Below, one piece after another: positions 11,401-20,821 of a stretch of 64,000 nt of DNA (position 1 is its first letter; every line of letters begins with the position of its first letter). Origin of the DNA: Amylostereum areolatum. Lineage: Eukaryota > Basidiomycota > Agaricomycetes > Russulales > Stereaceae. Both the position numbers and the translations under genes were made by a program. The stretch is taken from assembly GCA_012932865.1 (NCBI GenBank), contig SAXG01000013.1, positions 62,001 through 126,000 on the forward strand, given 5' to 3'. The notes below the pieces were generated by a model. That model had not been told where the DNA came from, searched no databases, and saw only the letters and a list, made by a program, of their open reading frames with translations.

Positions 11401-13250
11401 CATGTGTACTTCCCATTTGCCATGTTGTTCGCTGCGTACATCGTGATGTAGTGAAGTGCGTCCTGTGCGCTTCGTCCCGCTCTGCATCCGAAGTGGTTGT
11501 CGGGGAGTAGACCTAGGTGTTCCGCTTGTGCCATCATGTTCGTTGATACCGTTGACGAGAGGATTTTTGTGATAGTGTTGATGAGTGCGATTGGTCTCCA
11601 TGCTCCGGTCTTGGTGTAGTCCGGTTTTTTCGGTTTTCTGAGCACAACCGTGGTGGAGTTCTTCTAAGCCTGTGGATAGTACTTTAGCGTGAAGGTGCCT
11701 CGGTAGAACCTACTTAGCCATGGGGTGATGATGTCTCGATTTTGCATCCATACGGTGTTCGGTATGCCATCCTCGCCGGGTGCCTTGAACGGATGTAAGC
11801 ATTTTATTGCCTTGTCAACTTGGGCGTCGGTGATGGGGTCCAGCGTGTACGCGGCGGGGGGATACTGGTAGCCTTCGAAAGTTTGCGGGACGTCGTTGTC
11901 TTCCGGAAAGAAGCTGTGGAACAGCACGTCAGCTTTACTGTCATTTTCCATTATGTGTTGGTCTGCTCCGTTGACTTTGCACTTGAGCGTAGGCATTCGC
12001 ACTTTCCCTGTGTCGCTCAGTGCGGACACAATGATCTTGTGTGGAGCCCATATATTGGATGGGTTGTCCGCGAGTGTTTCGAGGAATGTTGTCCAGCATA
12101 TCTTCTTCGCTTGGTCTATGCTTTGTGAGTACGCCGCCTTGGCCTCTTCGAATTCCTTGTGCGCGTGATGTTCGCTGTCCCGCCGGTGTCTTTCCGATTT
12201 CCGTCCTATTCACCTGACTTCCTTCCTTTCCGCCGTGAGCTCCGGGGTCCACCATTGCTTTGAGTACGGTGTGATCTTCGCGATTGGTACGTAGTTTCGT
12301 ATTGCGTCGTCGATGGTCTGCATGAATAGTGTCAGGTCGCTGTCAAATCGTTCTTTCTCACCTTCTTTGTATTCCGCCAGAGCATCTTCTTGGTCCAAGT
12401 TATCCTTGAGTTCTTCTCGCATGGCTTCCCAATTCGCTTTTCTAAAGTTGCGTCGTTCCTGTATGATCGTTGCTTGAACTTCTACGTCGATCTCGGTGAG
12501 TATCGGTACATGGTCCGTCTTCGGCGGTGTCTGGTCCGGTTTCGTATCGCACTCGATGATGTAGTTTCGCAGCATGGCGCTTGTCCAGACGTTGTCTACT
12601 CGGGTCCAGTTCTTTGTGTTGTGCGCTCGGAGGGTCGGGATGTGCTTGGGTAGTGTCATTGTCATGTCGTGCTGGGCCGCGAGGTTGAGCAGAACTTCGG
12701 CTTCCTTGAGGTTATTGTTCGTGAATAGATGGTTGTTTCTCGGTTCGTCCCATACGGGGGAGTGTCGGTTGAAATCTCCTAACCATACGAATCTTGGTGC
12801 TTGGCCTGTCGCGTGCTATTGCTTCATTTTCCAGTTCATGTACTTCGCCAGTTCCTTGAGGGAGCGGTTGTGGTTGCAGTCGTTGTAGATGTTGATAATG
12901 ACGATCTCTCCTTGTTCGTGTTTCAGCTGGACCGCGACGATGTCTGGCGACGGGATTGGAATAATCTCCCACGCGTTTGTGGATATGCGTGAGTGTATCA
13001 TTGTGAGTGCTCTTGGAACGATATGCTTAGCGGGTTTGTTCGATGCTGGGGGGTATACCGTGAACCATTGGGAATTTGCCCTTGATTGTTGTCTAAAGTC
13101 AATGTACGGTTCTTGGATGCATATGATGTCAATGTTTTCGTCGGCGACAGTTTCGAGCATGGCTTGCTGGGCGTTATTACTGCGGTTTAGGTTTTGCTGC
13201 CAGATACGGAGGGACTTTGCATCGTGTTGTGTTTGTTCGTTCCTATTCAT
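8478..13250 (-). pseudogene. LINE ORF2: endonuclease, reverse transcriptase, RNase H
   Basis: The frame starts at ATG 13250, a few bases after the ORF1 stop. In order it shows an AP-type endonuclease (LRIWQQNLNRS, IICIQEPYID, FVWLGDFNRHSPVWDE), a reverse transcriptase (KAPGEDGIPN, LFLDIKGAFPSMN, active site LAFVDDTRF near 11105), an RNase H with its acidic residues present (YSDGSRYKEG, YEAEVVG, VALDNTAAIN, WVPGHEGVAGNE) and a C-terminal knuckle (CPLCGTGQEDVQHYLTKC). A Glu-rich then Lys/Arg-rich tail follows. All pieces share one frame, broken by TAG 12816-12818, TGA 12210-12212, TAG 11664-11666 and TGA 9126-9128. The solo LTR plus TSD adds 462 bp, a multiple of three, so the frame resumes after it. 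Each stop is one transition from a sense codon. Confidence 0.92.
10466..10922 (+). mobile_element. Solo LTR of the T2 family inside LINE ORF2
   Basis: A 457-bp sequence starting TGTCATGAACGG and ending GTTGCTGACA, nearly identical to the LTRs of the T2 Ty3 element. It is flanked by the 5-bp duplication TCTGC (10461-10465 and 10923-10927). No internal element sequence remains, so it probably arose by recombination between the two LTRs of a full insertion. In the sense orientation it carries TGTATATAAGG near 10750, a likely TATA box. It splits the LINE between the end of the reverse transcriptase and the linker before RNase H. Confidence 0.95.
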
Positions 13251-13252
13251 AC

Positions 13253-15229
13253 TTAGTACGCACGGTTGTTTGTGGTCTTCGACCACATCTGGTTCTTGCT
13301 GACGAAAGGCGACGGTGATCCACCATTGTTTTCTGGGGTGTTTGGGACTAGGATTCCAGGCATTGGTGCTGACAAATTCTGCGACACTGCTGGCTCGGTG
13401 CTGGGTGTCGATGTTTGGGAGAAGAACTGGGGGACGGTCGTTTGCTGAATGTGCGGTGGCGCGACCCTTTGAGTCGGTTTCTGTGGCTGGTACGTGTTGT
13501 CGACTGGCTGGCTCATTTTCTTCGTGCGCTGGCTTGGACACGGAGTAACTATGGTTGCTCCCTCTCCGAACGTCATGGCTGGAAAGTGTGGTCCTGGTGT
13601 TGTGGAGGTTGGGAGTTGCAAGAATACTTGGTTTGGGGATGGCAGTTGTCGCAACGACACTGCTGGCGATGCGTACGTTGTGCTTGCTCTCGAGTCTGGT
13701 CTAGAGCTTGGGGCTCGCAACGACTGTCTGGATGTCGCCTGTCTTGATCTAGATCTCCCCTGCTGTCTTCCTCTGGGCTCCTGCGCTTGTTGGAGTCTCG
13801 CTTCCCGTTTGGCTAGACATGCGTGGTCCCATGTGGCGTGCCCCGCATTTCCGCAGTTTACACAGAAGTACTCCTCGGGGTTTTGCACTGTACATACCCT
13901 GTGGTCGTGTTCTTGGCTTCCGCACCATCCGCACACCATCGCGTTAGGGCACGATGCGGCGAAATGGCCGTCGTGTCTTTGGCAATTGTAGCATACCGTG
14001 ATGTCGTCCTGTCTTGGGTCGAAGGTCTTGTGCTGTCCGCCGAGTAGGATTAATCCTCTCTTCCTGAGGAGTGTGGCTGCGTCCTCGGTGCTGGTGATGA
14101 TTCGTATGTTTGCGATGCGTTGCGTGGGACTGCGCCTTGCCGGATCCTTGACCCAGTTGATCGCTAGGATTTCCCCTTGCTGCAGCTTGTTCGCCCTTTC
14201 CACCGTGCCCGGGAGTAGGGGGTCCTTGATGTTGTACGTGATCGGAATATACTTTGTGTGCATCTCGTATGTCCTTGGCTTCACTGTGCATTGGTTTCCT
14301 CCGTCGAATTGCGTGTTGAATGATGCTCTATGGTCTATAATCTGAAGGTGCCTGACAACTCCGGTGTCGTCGGCTTCTAAAACAAGTCCTCCGTTAGCGA
14401 GGATGAGTGCCGATATGAACTGACCTTTGTCTTCGCCGTGGTACGGCGGGTTCATGTGTTCTAGTGCGAGGTTTGCTCTCAGAACGAGTATTGCAGGCGT
14501 AGTATCTGCATTCTTGAAGAAGTCGGGTCTGTCGGGTGGAGGGTTGACCATAACTTGATGTTTCTTCTTGTCGTACCTCTCGCGTTTCTTCTTAGGTTCC
14601 GGGGCTGGTTTCTTTGCCACATCTGCATATGAGGCTTGGTGTTGCTGAGCTGGGCTTCCTTCTCCTTCGTAGATTGCAGTGAGCGGCGCGATGTTGTCAT
14701 GGATGAGTTGGGCAGTGTTTTGTAGTTCGTCTCGTATCTGTTCTACATGGCGGTACGTTACCTCTCGCTCTTTGGCCATTGTCTCTTTCATGGTTTCTTC
14801 CGTTCGTTCCCTCTGCTTGTCTATGTGGCTTGTTATGTGGGCTTCGATTAGTGTTTCAATATATGGCACCATGTCGTAGACTGCCTTTTCCGTGACATCT
14901 TGTGTCCGTTGTGCTATGGCTCCATATTCGACCTCGTCTAGTATTGCTATGATGTGTATTATGGCCGCTTTTATGTCTGCAAGCGTAGATTGTTTAGTAA
15001 GAGATAATAATGCGCGACATACTTTGTCTATGGTTCCCTCTCCTATATCTCTGATGTTCCCGTGTCCTTTCTCCTCCATCCATTTCATTGCCTCTTCTAG
15101 CTTCTTCTCCTGGCTCTCGTAGTCCTTCTTTGGTGTACTTTGTGGGGTTGCGACTGATTTCCGTCTATTGGGCTCTTTGTCTTTCGTGGATGTGCCACGT
15201 GACATCCCTGATGATGTGCTGGTGCTCAT
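13253..15229 (-). CDS. LINE ORF1, gag-like nucleic-acid-binding protein
   Basis: An uninterrupted 658-residue ORF whose product probably coats the element RNA. The N-terminal third is rich in Lys/Glu and helical, with a likely coiled coil around residues 120-180 (phrases such as RERTEETMKETMAKEREV). A basic KKKRERYDKKK stretch follows. Three zinc-knuckle modules lie at about residues 412-462: CYNCQRHDGHFAASC, CGWCGSQEHDHRVC and CVNCGNAGHATWDHAC. The C-terminal 190 residues are Ser/Pro/Gln-rich and look disordered. The TAA stop is followed after two bases by the ORF2 ATG, so ORF2 may be translated by reinitiation. ORF1 is intact although ORF2 is not. Confidence 0.92.
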   Translation of the reverse strand: MSTSTSSGMSRGTSTKDKEPNRRKSVATPQSTPKKDYESQEKKLEEAMKWMEEKGHGNIRDIGEGTIDKVCRALLSLTKQSTLADIKAAIIHIIAILDEVEYGAIAQRTQDVTEKAVYDMVPYIETLIEAHITSHIDKQRERTEETMKETMAKEREVTYRHVEQIRDELQNTAQLIHDNIAPLTAIYEGEGSPAQQHQASYADVAKKPAPEPKKKRERYDKKKHQVMVNPPPDRPDFFKNADTTPAILVLRANLALEHMNPPYHGEDKGQFISALILANGGLVLEADDTGVVRHLQIIDHRASFNTQFDGGNQCTVKPRTYEMHTKYIPITYNIKDPLLPGTVERANKLQQGEILAINWVKDPARRSPTQRIANIRIITSTEDAATLLRKRGLILLGGQHKTFDPRQDDITVCYNCQRHDGHFAASCPNAMVCGWCGSQEHDHRVCTVQNPEEYFCVNCGNAGHATWDHACLAKREARLQQAQEPRGRQQGRSRSRQATSRQSLRAPSSRPDSRASTTYASPAVSLRQLPSPNQVFLQLPTSTTPGPHFPAMTFGEGATIVTPCPSQRTKKMSQPVDNTYQPQKPTQRVAPPHIQQTTVPQFFSQTSTPSTEPAVSQNLSAPMPGILVPNTPENNGGSPSPFVSKNQMWSKTTNNRAY

Positions 15230-15403
15230 CTCTATGGTTTTCGCTTTGTTTCTCTTGTACTCGTAGTACGCGAACAGCGTGGTGATGGAAGCAGAGATTA
15301 TTAGGATATAGTCTATCTTGTCTGAGTAGCTAGCGGCCGTCCAGCGAGGTTGAAGTGCCGGTGTCGCCTAGTGCTGGTGGTGGTCGCTAAGAAAGAAGTC
15401 GAT

Positions 15404-15417
15404 CCGGCTCAAGACTT
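15404..15417. repeat. Target-site duplication of the LINE, 5' side
   Basis: Exact copy of the 14-mer at 8325-8338. It marks the 5' end of the LINE and shows that the element is not 5'-truncated relative to this boundary. The following 15418-15700 shows nothing I can annotate; it is the 3' flank of the CK1-like gene. Confidence 0.9.
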
Positions 15418-15700
15418 ATCCGAGTCGGCTACGGGTATCTATTCCATATTCCATGCATAGACGAAGTGTAATTATACAATGACAGGATCAAGTGCAGGGA
15501 AATATCCACGAGAGGTCTTAATAGAAACATTAGCATCTAGGACACCGGTTGTGAGAGCGACTCACCGAAAGAGATGATGTCAATGAGCCGTTGACCATCA
15601 CTTCGGGATTCCACAATCGAGATTGACCCCGACGAGTCGGGATCGCGAAGACAATCTGATGACATCGTTCAAGTGTAGCCTGCAGCGTGCCGAGCATGAC

Positions 15701-17265
15701 TTACCTCTTGTCCGACATGAGAGATCCTAGTTTGATAGCTAGCGGAGTCTTGTCGAGCACACTGGTCATAGGGGCGGCCGAAGTTTGCTCAATCTGCTCC
15801 CAATCAAAGAGGTGGGGCAAATCGGGCTGATGCTGATCGAGTAGCGTCTGGAAGAGCGAACGAGTATAAGCGTAGTTGGGGGCCTCGTCAAAGCGAAGCC
15901 CTAGAGCGTACGTCAGAAAGGTGGTGATCTCGATAGGAAGACCATGGCACAATACAGCTGGAGAAATGGCCTTCTTCTTCTCCAGGATACGGGCATCTCC
16001 TTTGATACCTTGCCACGGCAGATATCTGCGGAGGAAATAAATGAGGACATAGGCGAGCGACTCAAGGTCGTCACGGCGAGACTGTTCGACACCCAAGTGG
16101 GTATTAATTGAAGCCCAACGCGATGTACCGACCAGTTTGAGATGGTCACGATAAGGGATATGGAGGTTGGTGACTGCATCGCGGTATCGGGCCGCAAGAC
16201 CAAAATTGATGATAAACACGCACTCCGAGTGATCTTCCGGGCCAATAAGAAAATTGGAAGGTTTCACGTTGCGATAGATGAAGCCATGGCCGTGCAACGT
16301 AGCCAGGTGCGAGATCTGGTGGAGAGGCAAGGTCAGGCATTTAACGAAGATGCTAGCAGTTGCGCACCATTTGGTCTGCCAGTATAAGCACCGTCTGGAG
16401 GCTGAATGTCCGCTTACAGTACGTGAAGAGCTCGTCAAGAGAAGGGCCTAAGAGCTCAAGGACCAGCGCATCATATTTACCCTTGGCTCCAAACCAATGT
16501 AGATGCGGTACACCGGGTGCATTCTGAATACTCTTGTAGACAGCCATCTCGTTTTCGAGACTTGAGTCCATATAATCCACATGCTCGAGCTTGACCGCGA
16601 CTTCTTTGTTGGAGATAATGTCAAACCCCAGATGGACTTCCCCTATATTATGTACATTGTAAAAAAGAGGGGCAAGGACGGGGAGTGCACACACCAAAAG
16701 ATCCAGAACCCAGGACTTTCCTGTCAGCAACGGTCTACCTGCGATGCAGGTTCAGGACGTCGCGACGAGGTACAAGGCGAGGAGAGACGAGGATAGGACG
16801 AGGTATGAACTAGGTAAAACGAAGGTGTGGATCTACCCCTGCAGTACTTAGGGAGGATCCCCCAGGTAGCCGGAGAATAGAAAAGGTCGAGATGACCCTC
16901 TCCTCATAGATTAGTGAGCCCTTATATACATGAGGATAAGGACCCAAACGAAGACAAACAAAGCCGGAGTAGGAGTGGGTCAGGACGGACTACGAAGTGG
17001 GTACCACGGAGTACGAAGTGGGTCACAACACGAGGCGAGGTAAGTATGACTCCATGGTCTAGATCATGACCGAGGAAGCCGAGAAATCCGGTATGCCCGA
17101 AGGGCCGGATGCGATGCGAAGCGAGGCGAAGTTCGATGCGAGGTCCGATGGTAAACTACTATAAACTACAATAACTGTAGGTCCGATGTATACAATCTGG
17201 AGGCGTTCATGACATTTCCTCAATCGAAATCTCCCTCCAACTCTCCTCAAACTGACAACGGCCAT
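15701..17265 (-). pseudogene. CK1-family pseudokinase, exon 1 split by a solo LTR
   Basis: A casein-kinase-1 homologue starting at ATG 17265 (MAVVSLRRVGGRFRL). Removing the LTR at 16722-17214 and one TSD copy joins exon 1 so that it gives a normal glycine loop, VLGSGSFGEVHLGFD. Introns are 16643-16694 (52 bp) and 16316-16367 (52 bp). The three exons then total 963 nt, 320 residues, in one frame, close to a bare CK1 domain. The lysine (EVAVKLEHV), the CK1 hallmark near LVGTSRWASINTH and the ESLAYVLIYFLR helix are present. The catalytic loop reads FIYRNVKPSNFL instead of HRD, and the metal site is INFGLA instead of DFG, so both catalytic aspartates are Asn. Known CK1 enzymes phosphorylate acidic or primed Ser/Thr; this copy should be catalytically dead, and is also disrupted. 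Confidence 0.9.
16722..17214 (-). mobile_element. Solo LTR (third family, T3) inside CK1 exon 1
   Basis: A 493-bp sequence with ends TGTCAGCAACGG and GTTCATGACA on the plus strand, flanked by the duplication TTTCC (16717-16721 and 17215-17219). Read on the minus strand it begins TGTCATGAAC like the T2 LTR and has CATGTATATAAGG near 16930. The middle differs from T2, so it is a related but distinct family. Its sense is the same as that of the kinase gene, so its promoter could drive the downstream exons. No internal part of this family is present in the window. Confidence 0.92.
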
Positions 17266-17347
17266 TGCTAAAGTACACGTAACTATCTGTGGGTCAGAAT
17301 TTCGTCCAAAGGTGAAGAAAGTGAGGCGCACATAATGCTATGTTACA

Positions 17348-17391
17348 GGGGGGGGGGTGGGGGGAAAGAGGGGGGGAGGGGGGGAGGGCAA
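17348..17391 (+). other. G-rich tract, possible G-quadruplex
   Basis: Between the CK1-like gene and the EST1-like gene the plus strand holds runs of 9, 6, 7, 7 and 3 or more G separated by one to four bases. Such a run pattern can form a quadruplex on the plus strand. The rest of 17266-17810 is intergenic with no supported gene. Confidence 0.55.
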
Positions 17392-17810
17392 GGAGAGTGG
17401 AGAGAACGAGCTGGATCGCTCGACATGGAGGACAAGTGGTACAAGATGAGAGCGTCAATCTTCAAGTTCAACCTGAACTTGATGCCATGCAAGGCTCTCA
17501 CGATCACACGCATACTCATCCGAGTCTTTCCGAGAATACAGCCGCACACCTTTACCTGTGGGCCCCTTCCACTTTCTGCCCAAATTCCTCCGCATCGGTG
17601 TACGAGGAGGTTAGCAATAACGGCACGCTGATGACTACCGTAGATATATTTGCACTGGAACAAAATTACCGTCTCCGACATTCCAAGCTGATACTTATCC
17701 CCCCCTCCCCCCTCCCCGCCGTCACACTCCCTACCCTTGGCACCGATCCCGAAATCTCCGCAATAGCACCGGCAATCCTACAGAACTGAGAGGGGTGAAG
17801 GCAATGAGCA

Positions 17811-20391
17811 TCAAATGTCGCTCTCAATGATCAAAGGCTGCCATACCTTGAGCTTTCGAACCTCCTCCATATCCTCATCGTCATTCTTGCTCTGGCTGGA
17901 AGACTCGCCAGGGTTGTCCATGCCGTTGGCGTCCACTTCCATCATGTCGTCAACACTCCATTGGGTGCCCCTCAAGTGTTGCTCCTCCTCCTCCTCCTCC
18001 TTCGCCAAACACTCCTCCTGGGCCCACATCGCAACTTTCGCGGCCAGCGGGCTCTTGATGGACCACGCCCGATCGCCGCGCCAGGTGAAGCCGTCTACGA
18101 GCTGGGAGAATCGCGCGCCCGCCCACGTGACACGCTGCCAACGAAGATCGGTATCTTCCACGTGATCGCCGTCCTCCTCGTCCACCAACGTGCCGTCGTT
18201 GCCGTCCGAGCCACGCAGTAGTCCGCGCTCGTCCAGCACCTCCATCTCGCGGCTCACCGTCATGCTGCCCGACAGCGGCAACGTGGCGTCCGGCTCGTCC
18301 GTTTTCCAGAACCCACGTTCGAGAAGCTGGCAGCCGGTCCAAGCCATGCCACGCACGCACCAGGCCTCCGGGAGGGCAGCGCGCGTGGGGAGATTTTCCC
18401 CGGTGCTCTGGGAGCTCTGGAGGGCGTGACTGGGTGCTTTGGAGAGGACGCGAGTGAGCTTGGACCAGGGAATATCACGCTCGAGCAGCACCGCCACGCC
18501 GGGGGTCTTGAAAACGGTGGCGAGGAAAGTCAGCATGATGGTGATGTAGGAGGTGACACCGGCGTGGGAGGTGACGCTATCAAGCGCGTGGGACAGTGTG
18601 GTAAAGGTGAGCTCGACAGCCATGGTGAATGCGGGAGGGGTCGCCTCGGATGCGGACGGCTCGGAAAGAGTGGGCAAACTGTGTTCGCCACCGTTGCTTG
18701 GTCGCTGGGCGAGGGCCTCTCTATCGACATCCATGCTGTCTGCTTCTGATTCTTTGCGAGCCAACTTGACTTTCGGGGCAGGAAGGACAATGTGGTCGGT
18801 GGCGAGAACCAGGCCTGCACTGCGCAATACACCCTTGGGCCTGCCGTACTCGAGCAAAGCACCTATGTTCAGAGCGGCCATCATTGACCAGTCCCGACTC
18901 TCCGGCGCCTCAATGGCCAAGTGCTCGAGGAGACGAGCCAAGGATGGCTTGAAGTCGTCGAGCTGTATGTTTGTGAATAGCATGCCGTGCATGAGGACAA
19001 ACAGGTCCGATGCGCTCGAGTCCGGTTGCGCGCGACGTGCTTGAGCGGCCAGGAACCACGACTGGATGACATGCTCGCGCGAGAATGCTGAAGGGTGCGT
19101 GGCGATCAAACTGTACACAGACAAACCTGAAATTCACCGTGTCGATCATGGCGGACAAAATGGACTAACCTCTTGCTAAAATGGTATAGTGTTCGAAGGT
19201 CCTCGCCTTCAACGTTGCGACTGAGTTGACCAAGGTATTAATGTAGCCTGCCTTCTCCAGGCTTCTCAACGAGGCCTATGCCATACCACTGCCGTGCCAC
19301 GGCACACCAGCGCTCATTGTCCGGCTCAAGATCAAAATCGCGGGCGGCGACAATGCCAATACTGGGTGAGTCGTCGACACGCTCGATGAGCCGGCCGCTG
19401 CTCTCGGATGTGTTACCCATAGTCGAGGTGGGTGTCAAGAGGGGATACAGCATGGTGCCGCCATATGAACTAACGGAGAGGAAAGGCGGAGGGGCAACAG
19501 GTTCGGGCGAAAGTGCGAGCACCGCTAGACGGTATCGGGCAAGGGTGCCGAGAGACTCGAGCCAGTGGGACTTGAAGGAGTCGAGGAAAGGGTGTTCGTA
19601 CTAAATGGTGTAATAAATGTATGCGTAGTTGATGAAGGATTGCAGGTGTTCGAGGGCTAGCTTGGAGGTCTGTGCGGCCACACGGAGTTTTTCGAGGAGA
19701 CGGTTGAATGCGTGACACCAAAGATGCGCAACAATGTTGTATTTCACCGGGATGGAGTGCATGGATACAGTGTGGATGGGTGCTGTCGACTCCTCGAGCA
19801 GCCATGACATCAATTTGGCGAGTCTGTACGAAGTCAGCATATGATCATAAGAACAGACGACCGTGTTACTCACTTCTTGTGATCGTGGATCATCCCTTCC
19901 CAACGCGCCCCTTCTGGATCTTCTTTGGCAGCATCGGGTGCAGCGCGAAGCAAGATACGGCTGTCGTCTGCGCTATTGTCTGGTTTCTCGCGAAGGATCT
20001 TTGCATCCAGCTCAGTGATGTCGTGGTATGCCCTCTTGAGCTTAGTGGAAAGGGCGTTGTTCGGCTTGGGCTCATTGCGGGGCCTAGAGCCATCGAAAAT
20101 GGAGGAAGGATCCGAGGATCCGTCGGTGCTGGAGGAGAAAGTGAAGCTGGAGGAGGTGAAGGAGGGGGTGTGAGAGGAGGCGGAAGAGAGGTAGTCTCCG
20201 GAAGACTTTGGGGTGGGAGCGGGTTTGCGTCCACTGGCGAAGCGAACGGGATCGTCACATTTGTGGTCATAGAGTTGATGTTGGGTGGTGGTGGAGGGAC
20301 CAGGATTGGAGCTGCCACGGGCGTAGGAGCCACCAGTGTCGTCGGACATGGACTTGGGCTCGTGGGTACGACGCATGGGGATAGGGTCCAT
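17811..20391 (-). pseudogene. EST1/SMG5-7-like protein, two premature stops
   Basis: Exons 20391-19874, 19823-19170 and 19110-17811 total 2472 nt (824 codons) in one frame. Introns are 19824-19873 (GTGAGT...TACAG) and 19111-19169 (GTTAGT...TACAG). The family includes telomerase subunit Est1 and the nonsense-mediated-decay factors SMG5-7, with a 14-3-3-like domain and a helical repeat domain. Typical phrases are SIPVKYNIVAHLWCHAFNRL, LALEHLQSFINYAYIYYT, WLESLGTLARYRLAV, VARQWYGIGLVEKPG and GQLSRNVEGEDLRTLYHF. The C-terminal half has acidic linkers and ends near KVWQPLII. Two in-frame stops interrupt conserved parts: TAG at 19601-19603 and TAA at 19238-19240. I found no intron that removes them. 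A Ty3 LTR begins 10 bp upstream of the ATG, so the native promoter is displaced. Family call is by motif. Confidence 0.82.
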
Positions 20392-20401
20392 GTTAGGGTT
20401 G

Positions 20402-20821
20402 TGTCACGGATCGCTCCATTTCTTTCTTCGTTTGCAGACCTTGTACATGCGACACGTCACAGCACATGACTTTCCTTCGCATCACATGCTCCAACAACGT
20501 CATTGCCCGGACTTCCGAACGGTGTTCCGCACCCTTATCTATGACATCATTGCTCCGGACTTCCGTCCTCCTCCCCATGACTCCTTTCTTATTGTTCCCC
20601 CCGCTCGCACCACTATCGCATCGCATCGCACCATCGTTCCCACTTGTATATAAGGACAGTATCCCTTTTCCCTTTTCCTCAGACTGTCCATCTCGTTACA
20701 CGGTACTGTAGCGCACGTTGCACTACCCTAGACCCTGGCACTCTCGAATCTATTTTCTTCTCGCTCCTCCCATTGTCGCGACTTAGACGGTTCATCGGTC
20801 TCATAAACTGCGTTTCTGACA
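20402..20821 (+). repeat. 5' LTR of T1-A
   Basis: 420 bp, TGTCACGGATCG...GTTTCTGACA, with inverted ends TGTCA/TGACA. A TATA motif, TTGTATATAAGGACAG, sits near 20645. Homologous LTRs lie at 50436-50887, 56624-57041 and 63238-63668. It begins only 10 bp from the ATG of the divergently oriented EST1-like gene. Confidence 0.93.

Larger units (their letters stand above)
8339..15403 (-). mobile_element. Complete non-LTR retrotransposon (I/Tad1-like LINE)
   Basis: A full-length element on the minus strand: 5' UTR (15403-15230), ORF1 (15229-13253), ORF2 (13250-8478), short 3' UTR and a poly(A) tail seen as 16-18 T at 8337-8354. It is flanked by a 14-bp target-site duplication. ORF2 has the order endonuclease, reverse transcriptase, RNase H and C-terminal zinc knuckle. 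With an ORF1 carrying three zinc knuckles, this order fits the I group, including fungal Tad1 elements. Length without the nested solo LTR is about 6.6 kb. It is dead because of four in-frame stops in ORF2 and the LTR insertion. Clade placement is inference from domain order. Confidence 0.93.

Noticed and set aside
19238..19603. Introns hiding the EST1-like stops
   Set aside because: No donor/acceptor pair of normal length removes either stop without deleting conserved residues or breaking the 824-codon frame.
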